Under the pieces are notes generated by a model. It was given only the letters and a program-made list of their open reading frames with translations, did not search any database and was not told the origin of the DNA. Shown in pieces: positions 21,801 to 32,514 of a stretch of 64,000 nt of DNA. Position numbers and translations under genes: made by a program. Source of the stretch: Malania oleifera (Eukaryota > Streptophyta > Magnoliopsida > Santalales > Ximeniaceae). Position 1 is the stretch's first letter; each line of letters begins with the position of its first letter. Where the stretch lies: assembly GCF_029873635.1 (NCBI RefSeq), contig NC_080418.1, positions 151,707,748 to 151,771,747 on the forward strand, written 5' to 3'.

Positions 21801-22200
21801 CTAACTTATGAAACACGATGTCTTTATTGTAGTAAACTAAAAAGTTTATTATGTGTTCTCTAGTTGGTCCTGACCAACCATCACACAAAATAGTTACACC
21901 TCCTCCTGCCAAATGGTAGGAAAAGAAGATATATAATCTTTCATTTCCTGATACTCTTGCTTCGAATAAATTTCAAAGTCCTTATAGGGTGATGGACCCT
22001 TCACCTCCTTTCTAACCTCTGTAACAACATTCCACATAGGCTGCATAAGTGGAGAGTTGGCTACATTCGTTGGAATCCGATTAAAAATTAGGAATTTTCC
22101 AACTGCTTTTCTTGTTTTACTTTTTAAACCTTTTAGTAGCTTATTGTTTAATTTTGGTTGTTTCGCACTCTTGGTTCTTTTTAAAATAAGATCCATTGCT
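21801..22200 (-). pseudogene. hAT 1 transposase DUF659 domain
   Basis: Frame 22196-21894 encodes KAVGKFLIFNRIPTNVANSP, then PMWNVVTEVRKEVKGPSPY, the hallmark of the DUF659 domain of plant hAT transposases. The next frame has GWSGPTREHIINFLVYY. A frame change separates them at the point where family members read C-T-I-M-C-D-G-W. This is the N-terminal half of the catalytic region. Confidence 0.9.
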
Positions 22201-22704
22201 CTTAGTCTAGCTTCAGGGGCATCGGGATTGATACATTGTTGTCCACTACCTCCAGCTTCTCGAACACCATATGATCGAGCGTTACAGAAACCACTGGCAC
22301 CACCATTACCAAAGTCACCTCACTTTTCATAAATATTTCCTCCTTTAGTAGTTCTTGCTTGAAATATCTGTCTCTCTTCCCATTGTTGTTGTGACCATAT
22401 GCTTTCTTGTCGAGCAAATCTCATTCTTTCTTCTTCTAAGTCTTCTTCAGAGTCTTCTTCCATTTCTTCTTGCCTTTTTTGTTTATCTCTCTTCCTTGTT
22501 CTCTTACTTGTGTGGTTACATTTGGGCATCTAGCCACTTGACCTTTTTTATGTGCCAAGTGTTATTTCAAGCGTGTAATACCTCCTTTAATTGTCTTCAA
22601 AGCTTACACATAATAATATGTTTATAACCGTCCACCGGGGTACCAAAGTGCCATCCAACGTCCTCATTGGGCAAGTCTTTATTTCCTTTCTTCTCACGTG
22701 GCAT
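22201..22704 (-). pseudogene. hAT 1 transposase N-terminus with BED zinc finger
   Basis: The minus-strand ATG at 22704 opens MPREKKGNKDLPNEDVGWHF, a typical start for plant hAT proteins. After K-H-I-I-M-C comes GGITRLK and HLAHKKGQVARCP in another frame, forming a BED-type zinc finger that binds the transposon ends. A Glu/Arg-rich stretch (EEMEEDSEEDLEEERMRFAR, 22480-22420) follows. Stops and frameshifts show it is not functional. Confidence 0.8.
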
Positions 22705-24140
22705 CTTGATAGACTTGATTTGATAATCTCCACACTAAACACATAGGAAATACAATTACAAAGTTATAGTCTTTATAGAAGAATGAAGATAAGATAGAAC
22801 ATACTAATAAGTACTAAATAGTCCTCTTAATTTAAAAAATTTATTACATAAAAATAAAATATAATCTTTGGTTAGAAATAGTAAGTAGTATAGTCTAGTA
22901 GACTAGAAGTACTCAATTACTTAGTATTTTTTAACTTTCTTTTTAAACAAAAAAACTAAACAACTTACTAGCTAAATATTTAATATTTTTTAAGTTTCTT
23001 AAATAAAATAATGCTCAATTACTCATACCATTTTTCACCTTGTTTAAATAAAATAAAAAAACTTAATGACTAAATAAAATAGATAAAGTATTTAAATACC
23101 ATATAATTTTAATTATTTTTTACATAATATAAAATATACTTATACAATTTTTGGTTAAAAAGAATAAATAATTTACTACTAGACATAAGATATAAAATAT
23201 AATTATATAATTTTTGGGTAAAGAGAATGAATAATTTACAACTAGAATATTACTTGGTCTTGGTATTTAAATATTTAATATTTGTAACTTAAATAAAATA
23301 AGAGATTCAAAATCTTTAAATAATTAAAAATTTAAAATATTAGATATTTCATCTATTAATAAAATAAGAGTTATAAAATAAGAAAAAATATGTTAATTAT
23401 TTGTATATAATATATATATTTTAAGACCATTAAATTTATTTCTCAAATCTCAGTAATTAGCAATTCAGCTCTCGCATTCTCACACATTCAGCCTAATTGA
23501 ACTAAGTCCCTAATCCTATCCCTAAACCTATAATAATATATAAATAAATACCCAAAATAACTATTAATTAAACCTAATAATATATAAATAAATACTCAAA
23601 AGTAACTAATAGCTAAACAACAAAACAAAAGAGGGAAAAAAGAAAAGCAGAAAAGAAGGAAGCATACTTGAAGAGTGAGCTGGCAGAGAAGAGGAGTGCA
23701 CTCTCTTGGAGAAGAGGAGTCTCAAAGAGTCCAAGACTAGTGGACTAGAGCCTTTGCTCCGGAGGGCAAACTCGGCAAGAGCTGGCGACCTAACGTGCAT
23801 CATGAGCTGCTACATAGCTGCCTGCCACTGCCAAACTGACATGGAGGCTCAAACAAGGGCTTCGAGTGCTTGAGGGGGAAGATTGAAGGCTCCTAACTCG
23901 ATTTCTTCCCCAAACAAACCAAGATGGCTGAAGATTGGAGAAATAGAGAGGGGGGGGGGGGGGAGTGTTGGCCCACTGCAAACAAAGGATTTCTTCTTCT
24001 TCTTCTTCTTCAGCTTCAAACAACAAATCAAAGGTAAAATTTCTTGATTTTAAGCATTGGAATGGTAGATCTGCCAAGGATGAGTGGTTGGGAGGGGGTT
24101 CTGAAGGGAATTGTGAAAAGATGCGTGAATTGGAAAGATA
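22705..24140 (-). other. hAT 1 leader region, AT-rich
   Basis: No conserved protein is encoded. 22740-23600 is very AT-rich with tandem-like TTTAAATAATAAAATAAA words, in keeping with an intron or 5' spacer. 23950-23963 is a 14-base G tract and 23992-24011 a TTC/CTT microsatellite. The minus-strand frames 23606-24255 follow this low complexity and are not called. Confidence 0.5.
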
Positions 24141-24144
24141 AGAG

Positions 24145-24290
24145 CTGAAACACATTGTCGGTTGCTGTAACGGTCCGTAACGGATTGTAACGATCCGTAA
24201 CAGACTGCAACAGTCCATAGCAGACAGCCATTACGTGCCGGCCGTTACAGACCATTATAGCAGTGTAACGGCCGTTATGGCCGTGAATCT
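24145..24290 (-). repeat. hAT 1 subterminal GTAACGG repeats
   Basis: At least eight degenerate copies of CCGTAACGG, TGTAACGATCC or GGCCGTTAC fill 140 bases, in both orientations. Clustered short subterminal motifs near an element end are typical of hAT transposase binding sites. They resemble words at the left end (18880-18960). Confidence 0.7.
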
Positions 24291-24430
24291 TCTCCTTCCT
24301 TCTTCCTTCCCCATCTCTGTTCTGGTTCTGTCCTGCTGCTGTTGCTTCTCTTCTTCTTCCTATTTCTTTTGCTAGTTCTCTCCCAAATTCTCTTAGTTCT
24401 CTCCCTATATCTATATTCTATTACCTATCC
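24291..24430. other. CT-rich flank after hAT 1
   Basis: Pyrimidine-rich DNA (CTTCTTCTTCC, CTCTCCC, TATATCTATATTC) without coding potential. It may be the continuation of the gypsy 3' LTR interrupted by the hAT, but I have no second LTR to test this against. Confidence 0.35.
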
Positions 24431-24600
24431 TACACTTTTCTTTAAGAAAATAAATATTTTTTGAAAAGTATTTTCTAAAGAAGTACTTATTTGAAAAAGT
24501 ACTTATAACAAGTAATTTTATAATACTTCTAGATAAGTACTTTTTTTTAGGAAAGTACTTTTTTTTTATAAGCGGTTCCAAATGATCCCTTGGTTTGTAC
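24431..24600. repeat. MITE fragment with AAGTACTT inverted motifs
   Basis: Repeated AAGTACTT, AAAGTACTT and AAGTATTTT words in both orientations lead to the terminus ATAAGCGGTTCCAAATGATCCC. The opposite terminus, which should read as its reverse complement, is missing, so this is one end of a small inverted-repeat element. The minus-strand frame 24411-24635 is low-complexity Lys/Tyr/Phe and is not a gene. Confidence 0.5.
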
Positions 24601-24884
24601 TCTGTTGTCCTCTCATGAGAAGGTGTTTGATTCATAGCTTGGCAATTGGATTTGAAATCGATCTATTTGGATTGGTGGATTAGGATGGATGCTGAGAGCT
24701 GTTCAAACGTGTGGGCTATATTTATTTGAGGTTGTTAAATGAAACATATTTCATGCAAAATATACTTGATATATATATATATTCTAAGTGCTTTGCAATC
24801 TCTTACTATCTCTTTTAAATAATTAATATTCCTATTCAAAATTAGACCTATATAGTGGACCTTGCTCTCGAGCCCTCACCTGTT

Positions 24885-26215
24885 TAGGCATCAAGGATCT
24901 GGAGCGAGATTTAAGGCATGTGGTGAGGGGGCAACCTGGATTGGGGCTGAGATTACCAAGTTCTCCAAACACCTGTTCATATATGAATGCCCAATTAGAT
25001 TAATGGTGGAGGGTCTCAATTGGAGCCGTATTGATGCAAGTTTGGATCAATGGCGAAAGAGACCTTTTGATGTTAAGGAAATCAAGGACTGTGTGTGTGA
25101 GTGAGCTGGGATAAGGTTGCCCTTGGCCTTTATGGGTTCACAATGACTTTCATCCATGAGAATTGAGGGGTGGTCTTGAATGGAGGTGTTTTGAGGTTTT
25201 TTGAGGAGTTTCACCATAATGTGGTGGTGAGGAATAGTGTGAACTCCACATTTATTACCCTATTTCCTAAGGAGAGATCTGTAAGGTTAGGGACCTTAAA
25301 TCCATTAGCCTCGTCACGTGCCGGTATAAAATTCTAAGGTTTTACCATAGAGATTCCAAGTGGTCTTGGGGGGTTACAATTACCATGACTTTAGTGTGCT
25401 TCGTGATGGAAAAATTCTAGATGCTATGCTTATGCTTAATGAGGTTTTTTTGAATGTCAGGAGTGGTAGGACGGGGCTCTTATTTAAACTGGACTTTGAG
25501 AAAGCTTGTGGGGTTCCTCAGATTAGGTGATGTGTGGGAAAGGTTTTGGGGTGGTGTGGAGGAAATGGATCAAAGGTTTCCGACTTCGACCAACTTGTGA
25601 GTCATTGTTAATGGCTAGCCTAGAGAATGGTTCAAAGCATCTCGGGGGCTCAAGCAAGGGGATCCTTGTCTCCCTTTTTGTTGACCCTGTTGGTAGACTC
25701 CTGAAGTAGGTTGTTCTTGCACGCCCAGGGCTTGGGCCCTTCAAGTTTTTTGGGGGGGGGGGGGGGGGGGGGGGCGGGGGGGGTCTTCAGATAATACCAT
25801 GTTGTTCCTCAAGGACAATATTGCAAAATTTTGCAAAGTCATTATCTTGCTTCAAATTTCTGAGAGAATTTCAGCTTTAAAGACCAACTTGTCCAAGAGT
25901 GGGGTGGCTGCTGCCAATGCGGCCATTGGATCTTTAGACTTTAAAAGTCTCAGCAGGGTGTGTTTCTCTCGAATGACCGCTTACTTACCTTGGCCTCTTA
26001 CTTGCAGGGTACCCCTAACTCCATGACATTTTGGGATCTTGTGATAGAAAAGGTGGATAGGAGATTAGAGGTTTGGAAGAGGACGTACATGTCGTTTAGG
26101 AGCCGTGTCACTCTCATTAGTGCTTTTCTAACCAACATTCCCTTTTACTTCCTTTCCCTTTTAGAGTGCCTGTTAAAATTGCCAAGACTATAAAGTTAAT
26201 GTGTGACTTTCTTTG
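24885..26215 (+). pseudogene. LINE ORF2 reverse transcriptase
   Basis: Forward fragments include CPIRLMVEGLNWSRIDAS, FFEEFHHNVVVRNSVNSTFI, ILDAMLMLNEV, LLFKLDFEKA, WFKASRGLKQGDP, DNTMLFLKDN, ALKTNLSKSGVA and WKRTYMSFRSRVTLISA. These are RT blocks 0-9 of plant L1 LINEs in order. The catalytic F/Y-A-D-D block should lie just before D-N-T-M-L-F, and the poly-G tract at 25752-25783 sits in that place. Many frameshifts and stops occur. Confidence 0.9.
25752..25783. repeat. Long poly-G tract (G23 C G8)
   Basis: Twenty-three G, one C and eight G lie inside the LINE reverse transcriptase, just before the catalytic region. No plausible protein ancestor has ten glycines there, so the tract is a later expansion or a sequencing/assembly artefact. 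Confidence 0.9.
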
Positions 26216-26979
26216 GGCTGGTCAAAGAGAGGGCAAGAGAGAGCTCTTAGTCAGGATGTGGTCAGTAAACCTAAATCTGAAGGGTATTGGGGCTTGGCAA
26301 TGTGGTATCCAAAAACATATCCTTAGTTGGTAAACGGTTGAGGTTTCAATTAGGAGTAAACTCTCTGTGGTACCAGGTGATCAAAAGCAAATATGTGCTT
26401 CATTGAAATGGGTGGGAGGCAAGAGGAAGTCGTATTATTTTTTATGCTTACCCGTTGAAGTTTGTGTCCCAGTTGGTAAGTCATTTCTTCCCTCTCACCC
26501 ATTTCAAAGTTGGTATGGTAATAGGGTGTGTTTTTGGGAGAATGTGTTGGTGGGTGAGGCCTCTTTGGAGTTGAAGGTGCCCTGTTTGTTTTAGATTTCT
26601 TCTCTCCATAATGCATCTATCAGATCTTTCACTTCTTTTGAGGGAGGTTCTTTCTTTGCTGGACCCTTTTGTCCTTATATGCCTCTCAACCCTGTCATGT
26701 TTATTATGTGCTGTGAGACCAAGTAAACAAATGCTCACCTTTTTTCTGCAGTGCAAGGTGGCATTACAGCTCTGGAATGCTCTCTTCTCTTACAGAGGTG
26801 AAGATTGGGTCACACCTTGGAACGTGGGGAACTTCTTGCTAGTGAAACGTAGGGGCTTTGGCTCTAGTAGAAAGTGAGGTGCTTTATGGCAACAAAGCCA
26901 TGGTTGCTATGAAATCCATGTTCCTAGTCTTGCTGCCTGCAGTTATTGTCTGGCTGTTAGATATTATATTATTTCTTGT
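26216..26979 (+). pseudogene. LINE ORF2 C-terminal zinc-binding region
   Basis: Frames encode WYGNRVCFWENVLVGEASLE, a set of short blocks, and then FFLQCKVALQLWNALFSYRGEDW, which match the reverse-transcriptase-associated zinc-binding domain (zf-RVT) found at the C-terminus of plant L1 ORF2. Cysteines of the C-x-x-C...H-L-x-x-H-C pattern are partly preserved (CCETK, then HLFSAVQ). The protein is in several frames. Confidence 0.8.
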
Positions 26980-27261
26980 AAAAAAAAAAAAAATTACTTC
27001 TAGGCATGTTCTTTTATTCTCGCCTGCCCCAACTAATATGTTCAGGATGATAAATAGATGTTAGCTTTTAGTTAAAATTTAATAATTATGCTTGTCAAAT
27101 GTATAGTTTCTTACGTTTTGTGATTTGAATTGTATGATTCTTATCAATTCCACACCAAACCAATTTGATTCTTACTAGATAATCAATAAACAACTGAATC
27201 ATTGTCGAATCTATCAATCACCTCCTGAATCTATTAAATCCATCAACTCACGCGATTTTGA

Positions 27262-27514
27262 ATGTATCAAATTCAGTCAGAACGAACTAGTTTAAAACCC
27301 CAAAACAACAACCTTTCTTTTCTTTTTTTCTTGCTCTCTCCCCTCCCCCGGGCACAATTGCCTTCCATGCCTTCTCTATGCCTGTTTTGTTCCAAGAAAG
27401 AGGAGAAAACAGAACTTTTGATCTTCTATTGCCTTCGCAAAACCATTCTTCATCACTCTTGGACTTGGAGGAGTATAGTTCACTGTTTTGCCATTGTGGA
27501 AGAAGGGGGCTAAG
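27262..27514 (+). other. Candidate first exon or leader upstream of coiled-coil gene
   Basis: A pyrimidine-rich leader (27300-27360) precedes an open frame from the ATG at 27378 (MPVLFQERGENRTFDLLLP). It reaches a possible splice donor AAG|GTGGCA at 27514/27515 after 137 coding bases. A possible acceptor TTGCACTAG|G at 29525/29526 has a compatible phase and joins it to the open frame that includes 29605-30048. This is only a phase-compatible model: codon choice is not diagnostic, and 27366-27513 also contains another open frame. It may instead be untranslated or unrelated. Confidence 0.25.
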
Positions 27515-28877
27515 GTGGCACTCGCAATTCGCTTTGTTTTTAGTAGCTATTCAATTACTTATTAGTTTTGTTTTAGTTACATTTTTTTTTCTAAAATTTT
27601 TTGCTTTTTAAGTAGAGAAAGCTGCATGAAGTTTTTTTTTTTCTTGATTCCTTCCCTTAAACAACATAAGGTTCACTTCTTTTGTTTGTTTTATGTATAT
27701 CGGTATACGCCTGCAGTTTGGAATCGATTTTGGAAATCTGTATGAGTCTTGTGATTCGATTCTCGATTATCAGTTCCCAAATTTGGGATTTTGATTTATT
27801 CAATTTGACAACTATTGTGAACTGAGCATGATCTGCCCTTCTCCATGGAATAGATAGTGTGCATACCAGAAAGGGCTTAGAAATCTCCTCCTATTGGTGT
27901 AACTGATGAAAGAATTAAACATTTCTTGTGGTAAAAACAATTTAAGAAACATTATCATTTTAAGGTACCAATAGACACCCAAATATCAAAGCTACAAATT
28001 ACTCAAAACTAAATATATAATTTGTTTTTAAAAATGGGTAATAATTCCTATATAATTTCTGCCAAAAAATAATAATAATAATAATTCCTATATAATGAAG
28101 TAAAATATGTGGGACATTTAAACCAACAATTTGGATGCAATTGAACTCTTTATAGTTTTATTCTTAACAATATCAGATACTGCATTGACCAATTTTTTAA
28201 TGATGCTCCTGTATCAATGGATTATGAATCAATATTTCCTGTTGTGAGAAAATTGAAATATTGCAGTTCGAATGTTGCAATAGTATTAAAAATGCAACAC
28301 AAAAATAATATTCCATACTATGTATGGGAATGCAACTTGGAGGAAACGTGGATGGATTTTACTTGATTTAATATGATATCTATGAGTTAATGTTCTAGAT
28401 ATTTTTACATTATGCCTCTCATCAAATCCAATGCGGGATCCACTTTTATATTGTCCTCCCATGCATGTCATGCTCCTATATCTCATGCTTCTATATCTCA
28501 GTGCCTCAATGTGGTTGGACATGGATGCCTGTCAATTTGAATAAACCTTTCACTCGTTCTAAATTATGAGAAAAATGTATAGGGATTGTGGCCATATATC
28601 ACATCAAGGTAAGCATATTGCACATGGAAAGTATAGAAGGGGAATAAGATTTTAATGGTGTGTTTGAGGTCATTAATTGGATGATCTGAATTCTCACAAA
28701 AGCTCTGAAGCTGTTTGAATTGTCCAGCCCTTCCATCTCTGGATCTAACTTGCATTTCTAATGCCTAAAATCTCCCAAGCTGTTTGAACCGTCCAGACCT
28801 GCAACTTGCATTCCTAATGTCCTCGACAAATTTGATTTATTGTTGTTCTTGCGTCTCTAATGTCCATGACTAATTAT
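27515..28877. other. Non-coding, possible intron
   Basis: AT-rich DNA without conserved coding blocks. It contains an AATAATAATAAT run near 28070-28082 and a short repeat of CTGTTTGAA...CGTCCAG/TTGTCCAG phrases near 28720 and 28785. It would be the intron if the two-exon model of the downstream gene is right. Confidence 0.4.
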
Positions 28878-29498
28878 GGGCCTGTTTGGTATTGTTGATA
28901 TTTTCTATTTCCATTTTTCCATAGTGAAAAAACAGATTATAAAAACGTGTTTGCTTTTGTTGTCAATTTTCTATTTTTGTTGCCGGTTTTCAGCAGTTTG
29001 CCAAAAAACTGAAAATTAGATTCTATTGTTTTCAATTGTTTTAGTAACCTGTTGTTAGAAATTTTAATATTCAGACATAGTTTTTTGGATTAAATTATTC
29101 ATTTTATATACTTTTAAATTAAAATCAAAATTAAATGATCATATGAATTTAAATATAATTAAAAAATATACAAATTTTAAATGATGAAGCCAATTACAAA
29201 ATACTTTTACTATTTTTTAATTGTCATGTCCAATAAAATTCTTATTGTAAAGTAAATTCTGAAAGTAGAACAATTAAGTAATTTCTTAATGTGTTTTATT
29301 TGTAATTTTATTTTTTAATCATATTTTTATAATATTTTGATTTAAAGATGAAAAGTAACATTTTTTTAATTAAGTTTTTAATTTGTATTAGTTTTATAAT
29401 TGTTAACCAAACAGGTTGTTGGTTTTTAGTTTCTAGTTTCTGTTTTTGGTTTTTGGTTTTCGTTTCTCTAATTTTTGACAGGGATACCAAACGGTCCC
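28878..29498. mobile_element. MITE copy 1 (621 bp, GTTTGGTAT terminal inverted repeat)
   Basis: Starts GGGCCTGTTTGGTATTG and ends GATACCAAACGGTCCC; the reverse complement of the end matches the start at about 14 of 16 bases. The interior is AT-rich and non-coding and has an inner inverted pair (AACCTGTTGTTAG near 29046, CAAACAGGTTGTTGG near 29408). A flanking TAA on the right and TTA-like bases on the left would fit a 3-bp PIF/Harbinger-type duplication, but this is not clean. A second, left-truncated copy lies at 52529-53038. Confidence 0.8.
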
Positions 29499-29604
29499 TA
29501 AATTTTTGTGTTGCTTTTGCACTAGGCCCTGTGGTTATGAAGGATCATTTACAAGTCATCTTTGTGCTTTTGAACTCTCATGTGTAGTTTGTCTTTTGTC
29601 AAAG

Positions 29605-30048
29605 ATGCAAGATCCAAGAATGCTGCTACCTAAGGAAGTTCTGAATATGAAGACGTGGAAGAAGAAATCCTCAAGCCAAGATCAGTCACGAGGGAGCAAT
29701 GTCAAAGAAGTTCAAGACGTACTGCAGCACCTACCATTTGAAGTAGGGCAGAAGGCCTCCAAAAGAAGTTTGATGAAGGATGTTTCTGCACTTCTCCAGC
29801 AATCTGAAAAATCATCAGATTCTTTGCCCGACACTTCTACATGTGGCAATGAGTACCGGGCCTTGAGGCGGAAGTATTTGCTGCTGGAAGAGGAGAGCTT
29901 TGGTCTAGGAAGAGAATTGAGAGAGATGGAAGATGAGGTTAAAATGCTTGAAGATGAGAAGCTGGCGCTCTTGGACCATCTTGTTGTGTTAGAAGGCCTG
30001 ATTGATCCCTCTGAGAGTCGGTGTGGGCAGCAAAAATCATTGAACTAA
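29605..30048 (+). CDS. Coiled-coil protein, 147 codons, probable host gene (last exon)
   Basis: From the ATG at 29605 the frame encodes MQDPRMLLPKEVLNMK..., a Ser/Lys-rich middle (residues 20-80) and a strongly helical acidic/leucine-rich segment (residues about 83-133, RELREMEDEVKMLEDEKLAL) predicted to form a coiled coil. It stops with TAA at 30046-30048. Unlike everything around it, the frame has normal codon use, no stops, no homopolymers and no similarity to any transposon protein I know. It has no signal peptide or membrane segment. The frame stays open upstream to 29506, so the true start may lie in an earlier exon (possible acceptors at 29525/29526 or 29604/29605). I do not recognise the family and assign no function. 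A retroposed copy is possible but there is no poly-A. Confidence 0.65.
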   Translation: MQDPRMLLPKEVLNMKTWKKKSSSQDQSRGSNVKEVQDVLQHLPFEVGQKASKRSLMKDVSALLQQSEKSSDSLPDTSTCGNEYRALRRKYLLLEEESFGLGRELREMEDEVKMLEDEKLALLDHLVVLEGLIDPSESRCGQQKSLN

Positions 30049-31530
30049 ACTCATTGATTTGTTCCTACGTCGTGCCTTAGTGGCTGAGACACTGCAATCT
30101 GAACTGCAGACAGACAGTATTTGGCACCTTCATTTGTGTAATGTTGGCAAAAGACAAATTGCCCCTTGCATAATATATATATATATATAAGAGATGGTTC
30201 TACCTTTAATGTCAAATCTAATTTCTTAGATTTTTGAGTTTTTAAATTATTTTATAACTAAATTTTAACTGGTTGGTCTTTCATCTCTTGAAATGTTATT
30301 GGCCCATTTAATTATTTGTTATGTCAATTTAAAAAAAATAGTAATGGACTTTTAACCTAATTTGGAGACATGATTTTTGATCCCTTAATCAATCCCCTAG
30401 GTCCTTTTACATTTTTTTCCCTTCCCAGTCCTCTCTCTCTCTCTCTCTCTCTCCTATCCAAATTTCTTTAAATTGCAGATTTAAGCTTTCTCATACCTTT
30501 ATTTGGCACATTTTTTGTTTAGCAAATCACTCTTACACTTCCATGGTTGACTTTCACTTGCATCAGAGAAATTGTAATTGATTGAATAGATGTACCTATT
30601 AAGATTCATAAATTTGAGGGTTAGAACCTTTTGCATGTAAGTTCATAAATTGTAAGGTAGTATAAATATGAAAAATTCCAAGAAAATATAGTAAATGTTG
30701 ATGAAGTTCTAGCAGTAACACTGGTCAAACATTAATTGATATTGGCATGCAAATGAATTATATTTTTTTTATTACTATATTGATTTAGAATTTGTTTAAA
30801 GTACAATTGATACTTGCAGTATAATCAAATAAAAAAAAAGCTATTTTACAAAAGACATTTTTTGTTTAAGATAAATTTAATTTTAAAAAATATATTTTAT
30901 TGAAAAAAAATCTTAGAATATAAACGCTACAAAATACTTAAATATCTCATATATATATATATATATAAAACACACCATTCTGTAAGATTCTGTTAAATTC
31001 ATTTATACAATTGGCAAATGCAAGTTCTCCCACTTACCTGCAGGATCATGTTAGTCAAAGGACCCTAAACTATCGCCGTCATTGTTTTCTTTGACAAAAA
31101 CACGTACAATTCCTTTTTCATCCGCAACTTATATAAACAGCAAACACTTTTTGATTACACCCTTGAACGGGCGTCTGCGCAACAGTTCACCGTCCACATC
31201 ACATAGAAGCTGCACCTCTTGCACCTCTCGTCTGTTTTTGCATCACATAATAAGCAAGATATTATAGGCATGTTTTGAAGAATTTGACTTTTGTGCACAC
31301 ACCAAGTCTTGCCTTGCGATCGCAATGGGAATGGGCTACATGTACTTGCACCTCTTGATGTTATTGTTCGAGCCCTTCCCAAATTCATTATCTGCAAAAT
31401 GTATTCATTGAAATTAAAACAAAGTACACTTATACTTACTACAACAACACCTCTGCTTCTATATCTGCACCTACTGTGCCATGTATAGATAAGATGTTTG
31501 ATTGTCTATTAGACAATTATCACACTGAAA
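30049..31530. other. Downstream and intergenic DNA
   Basis: Probably the 3' UTR of the coiled-coil gene at first, then AT-rich DNA with (AT)n runs at 30173-30188 and 30952-30967 and a (CT)11 run at about 30430-30453. A TTATATAAAC box lies at 31129-31138 on the plus strand, but no gene follows on either strand that I can support. Confidence 0.5.
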
Positions 31531-31534
31531 CAAG

Positions 31535-32130
31535 GGTTATGTAAAGTTTGCATACAAAGGTTCACGTTTATTCATGCAAATTGAAACCAATACATAGCTG
31601 GAGTGAAGGGAAAACCAACTTTTGCATATGTAAGCCTTGCATGGAGGTGGCATGAAGGTGCATGTAAAATGTTATGTAAGACATAAACTGACTTTGGAAA
31701 ATTGGTTCGTTGACATGATCCTTTACACACAAGAGATGACGACTGGGCCAAGGCTGATTTCTTTCCTCTTTTATTCATTATATACTATTATATGTAATTG
31801 TGAAATATTTTGAATGTAAATAAAAGTATTTTAAGAAACTCTTTTGAAACTTAGTTCATTATATAATTTAAGAAATTCTTTTGAAACTTAGTTCATTATA
31901 TAAATTGCATGATGGGGGAGGGGTGAAATTTTTAACAGACCAGACTTTTGAAAAGTCAATGAAAGGTAATGTAAAATTTGCATGCAAAAGTTCATAATTA
32001 TCCATACAGAATGAAACAAAATTTTGGATCAATGTAGTCATATAAAGTTATGCATGAAGGTATATAAGACCATGAAAAAGAGTAATTGACTTTTGGAAAG
32101 TTGGTTAGTTGAACTTAAGCCACCTTTTCA
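31535..32130. repeat. Diverged 429-bp direct repeat
   Basis: GGTTATGTAAAGTTTGCATA near 31535 and GGTAATGTAAAATTTGCATG near 31964 start two similar segments of about 170 bases. They share TTCATGCAAATTGAAACC/TCCATACAGAATGAAAC and ACTTTGGAAAATTGGTT/ACTTTTGGAAAGTTGGTT. The function is unknown; this could be a decayed repeat-element pair. Confidence 0.55.
31832..31905. repeat. 37-bp tandem duplication
   Basis: TAAGAAAYTCTTTTGAAACT plus TAGTTCATTATATAA is found at 31832 and 31869 with one difference. A small local duplication in non-coding DNA. Confidence 0.9.
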
Positions 32131-32514
32131 AATGCAGTAAAGTTTATGTAAATGGGCCACATAAAAGCCATGCATTATACATAATTTGATTGTTTGATAA
32201 TCGGTTTATACTTCATTAACTGACTAATGAAAAATTAGTTTTGTCTTTTGGATAATTGGTAACCTTACCGACAAAGCAAAAGTTAATTTTGTTTTAACAT
32301 ATTTTTGTAAACAATTTACCAATAATCATATAGTTGTATTTTTTTTACTTAATATTTAATATTTTTATAAAAATTCTAGCACTGCATTTAGAAGTATAAA
32401 TTTCAAATCTTGAACTTGAATTAGAATGAATTTCAATAATTTGTAATAAAAATTTTTATTATATTTTATTTAAATTTAATATAATTTCAAATTGAAGACT
32501 TTTTAAACATAGAT
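31906..32514. other. AT-rich intergenic DNA
   Basis: Contains the second half of the 429-bp repeat and otherwise only AT-rich sequence without coding potential. Confidence 0.5.

Larger units (their letters stand above)
18847..24290 (-). mobile_element. hAT-superfamily transposon 1 (autonomous type, decayed)
   Basis: Minus-strand parts occur in the correct order: a leader with GTAACGG-type subterminal repeats (24145-24290), BED zinc finger (22704-22480), DUF659 domain (22200-21820), central transposase, hATC dimerisation domain (20500-20250) and a Tyr/Pro/Ser-rich tail (20160-19480). The left terminus near 18850 begins CATGGTTTTAAATTGTGG, followed by TAATGGTCGCGGG-type repeats. The right terminus lacks a matching inverted TTTAAAACC end, and I could not confirm an 8-bp target duplication. 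The coding regions are split by frameshifts and introns, so this copy looks dead. Confidence 0.85.
24885..26993 (+). mobile_element. 5'-truncated L1-type LINE with poly-A
   Basis: Forward ORF2 sequence runs from the segment before RT to the C-terminal zinc-binding region and ends in a 14-base poly-A (26980-26993), as expected for a LINE copied by target-primed reverse transcription and truncated at its 5' end. ORF1 and the endonuclease are missing. I found no convincing target duplication. Confidence 0.85.

Noticed and set aside
23606..24255. Minus-strand frames up to 142 codons in the hAT 1 leader
   Set aside because: Low complexity (poly-G, TTC repeat, Pro/Ser runs), no similarity to the transposase N-terminus, which starts later at 22704.
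24411..24635. Lys/Tyr-rich minus-strand frame
   Set aside because: Translation of AAGTACTT inverted motifs of a MITE fragment.
31082..31397. Short frames near a TTATATAAAC box
   Set aside because: Frames on both strands are short and without domain, and the box has no clear leader or transcript structure.
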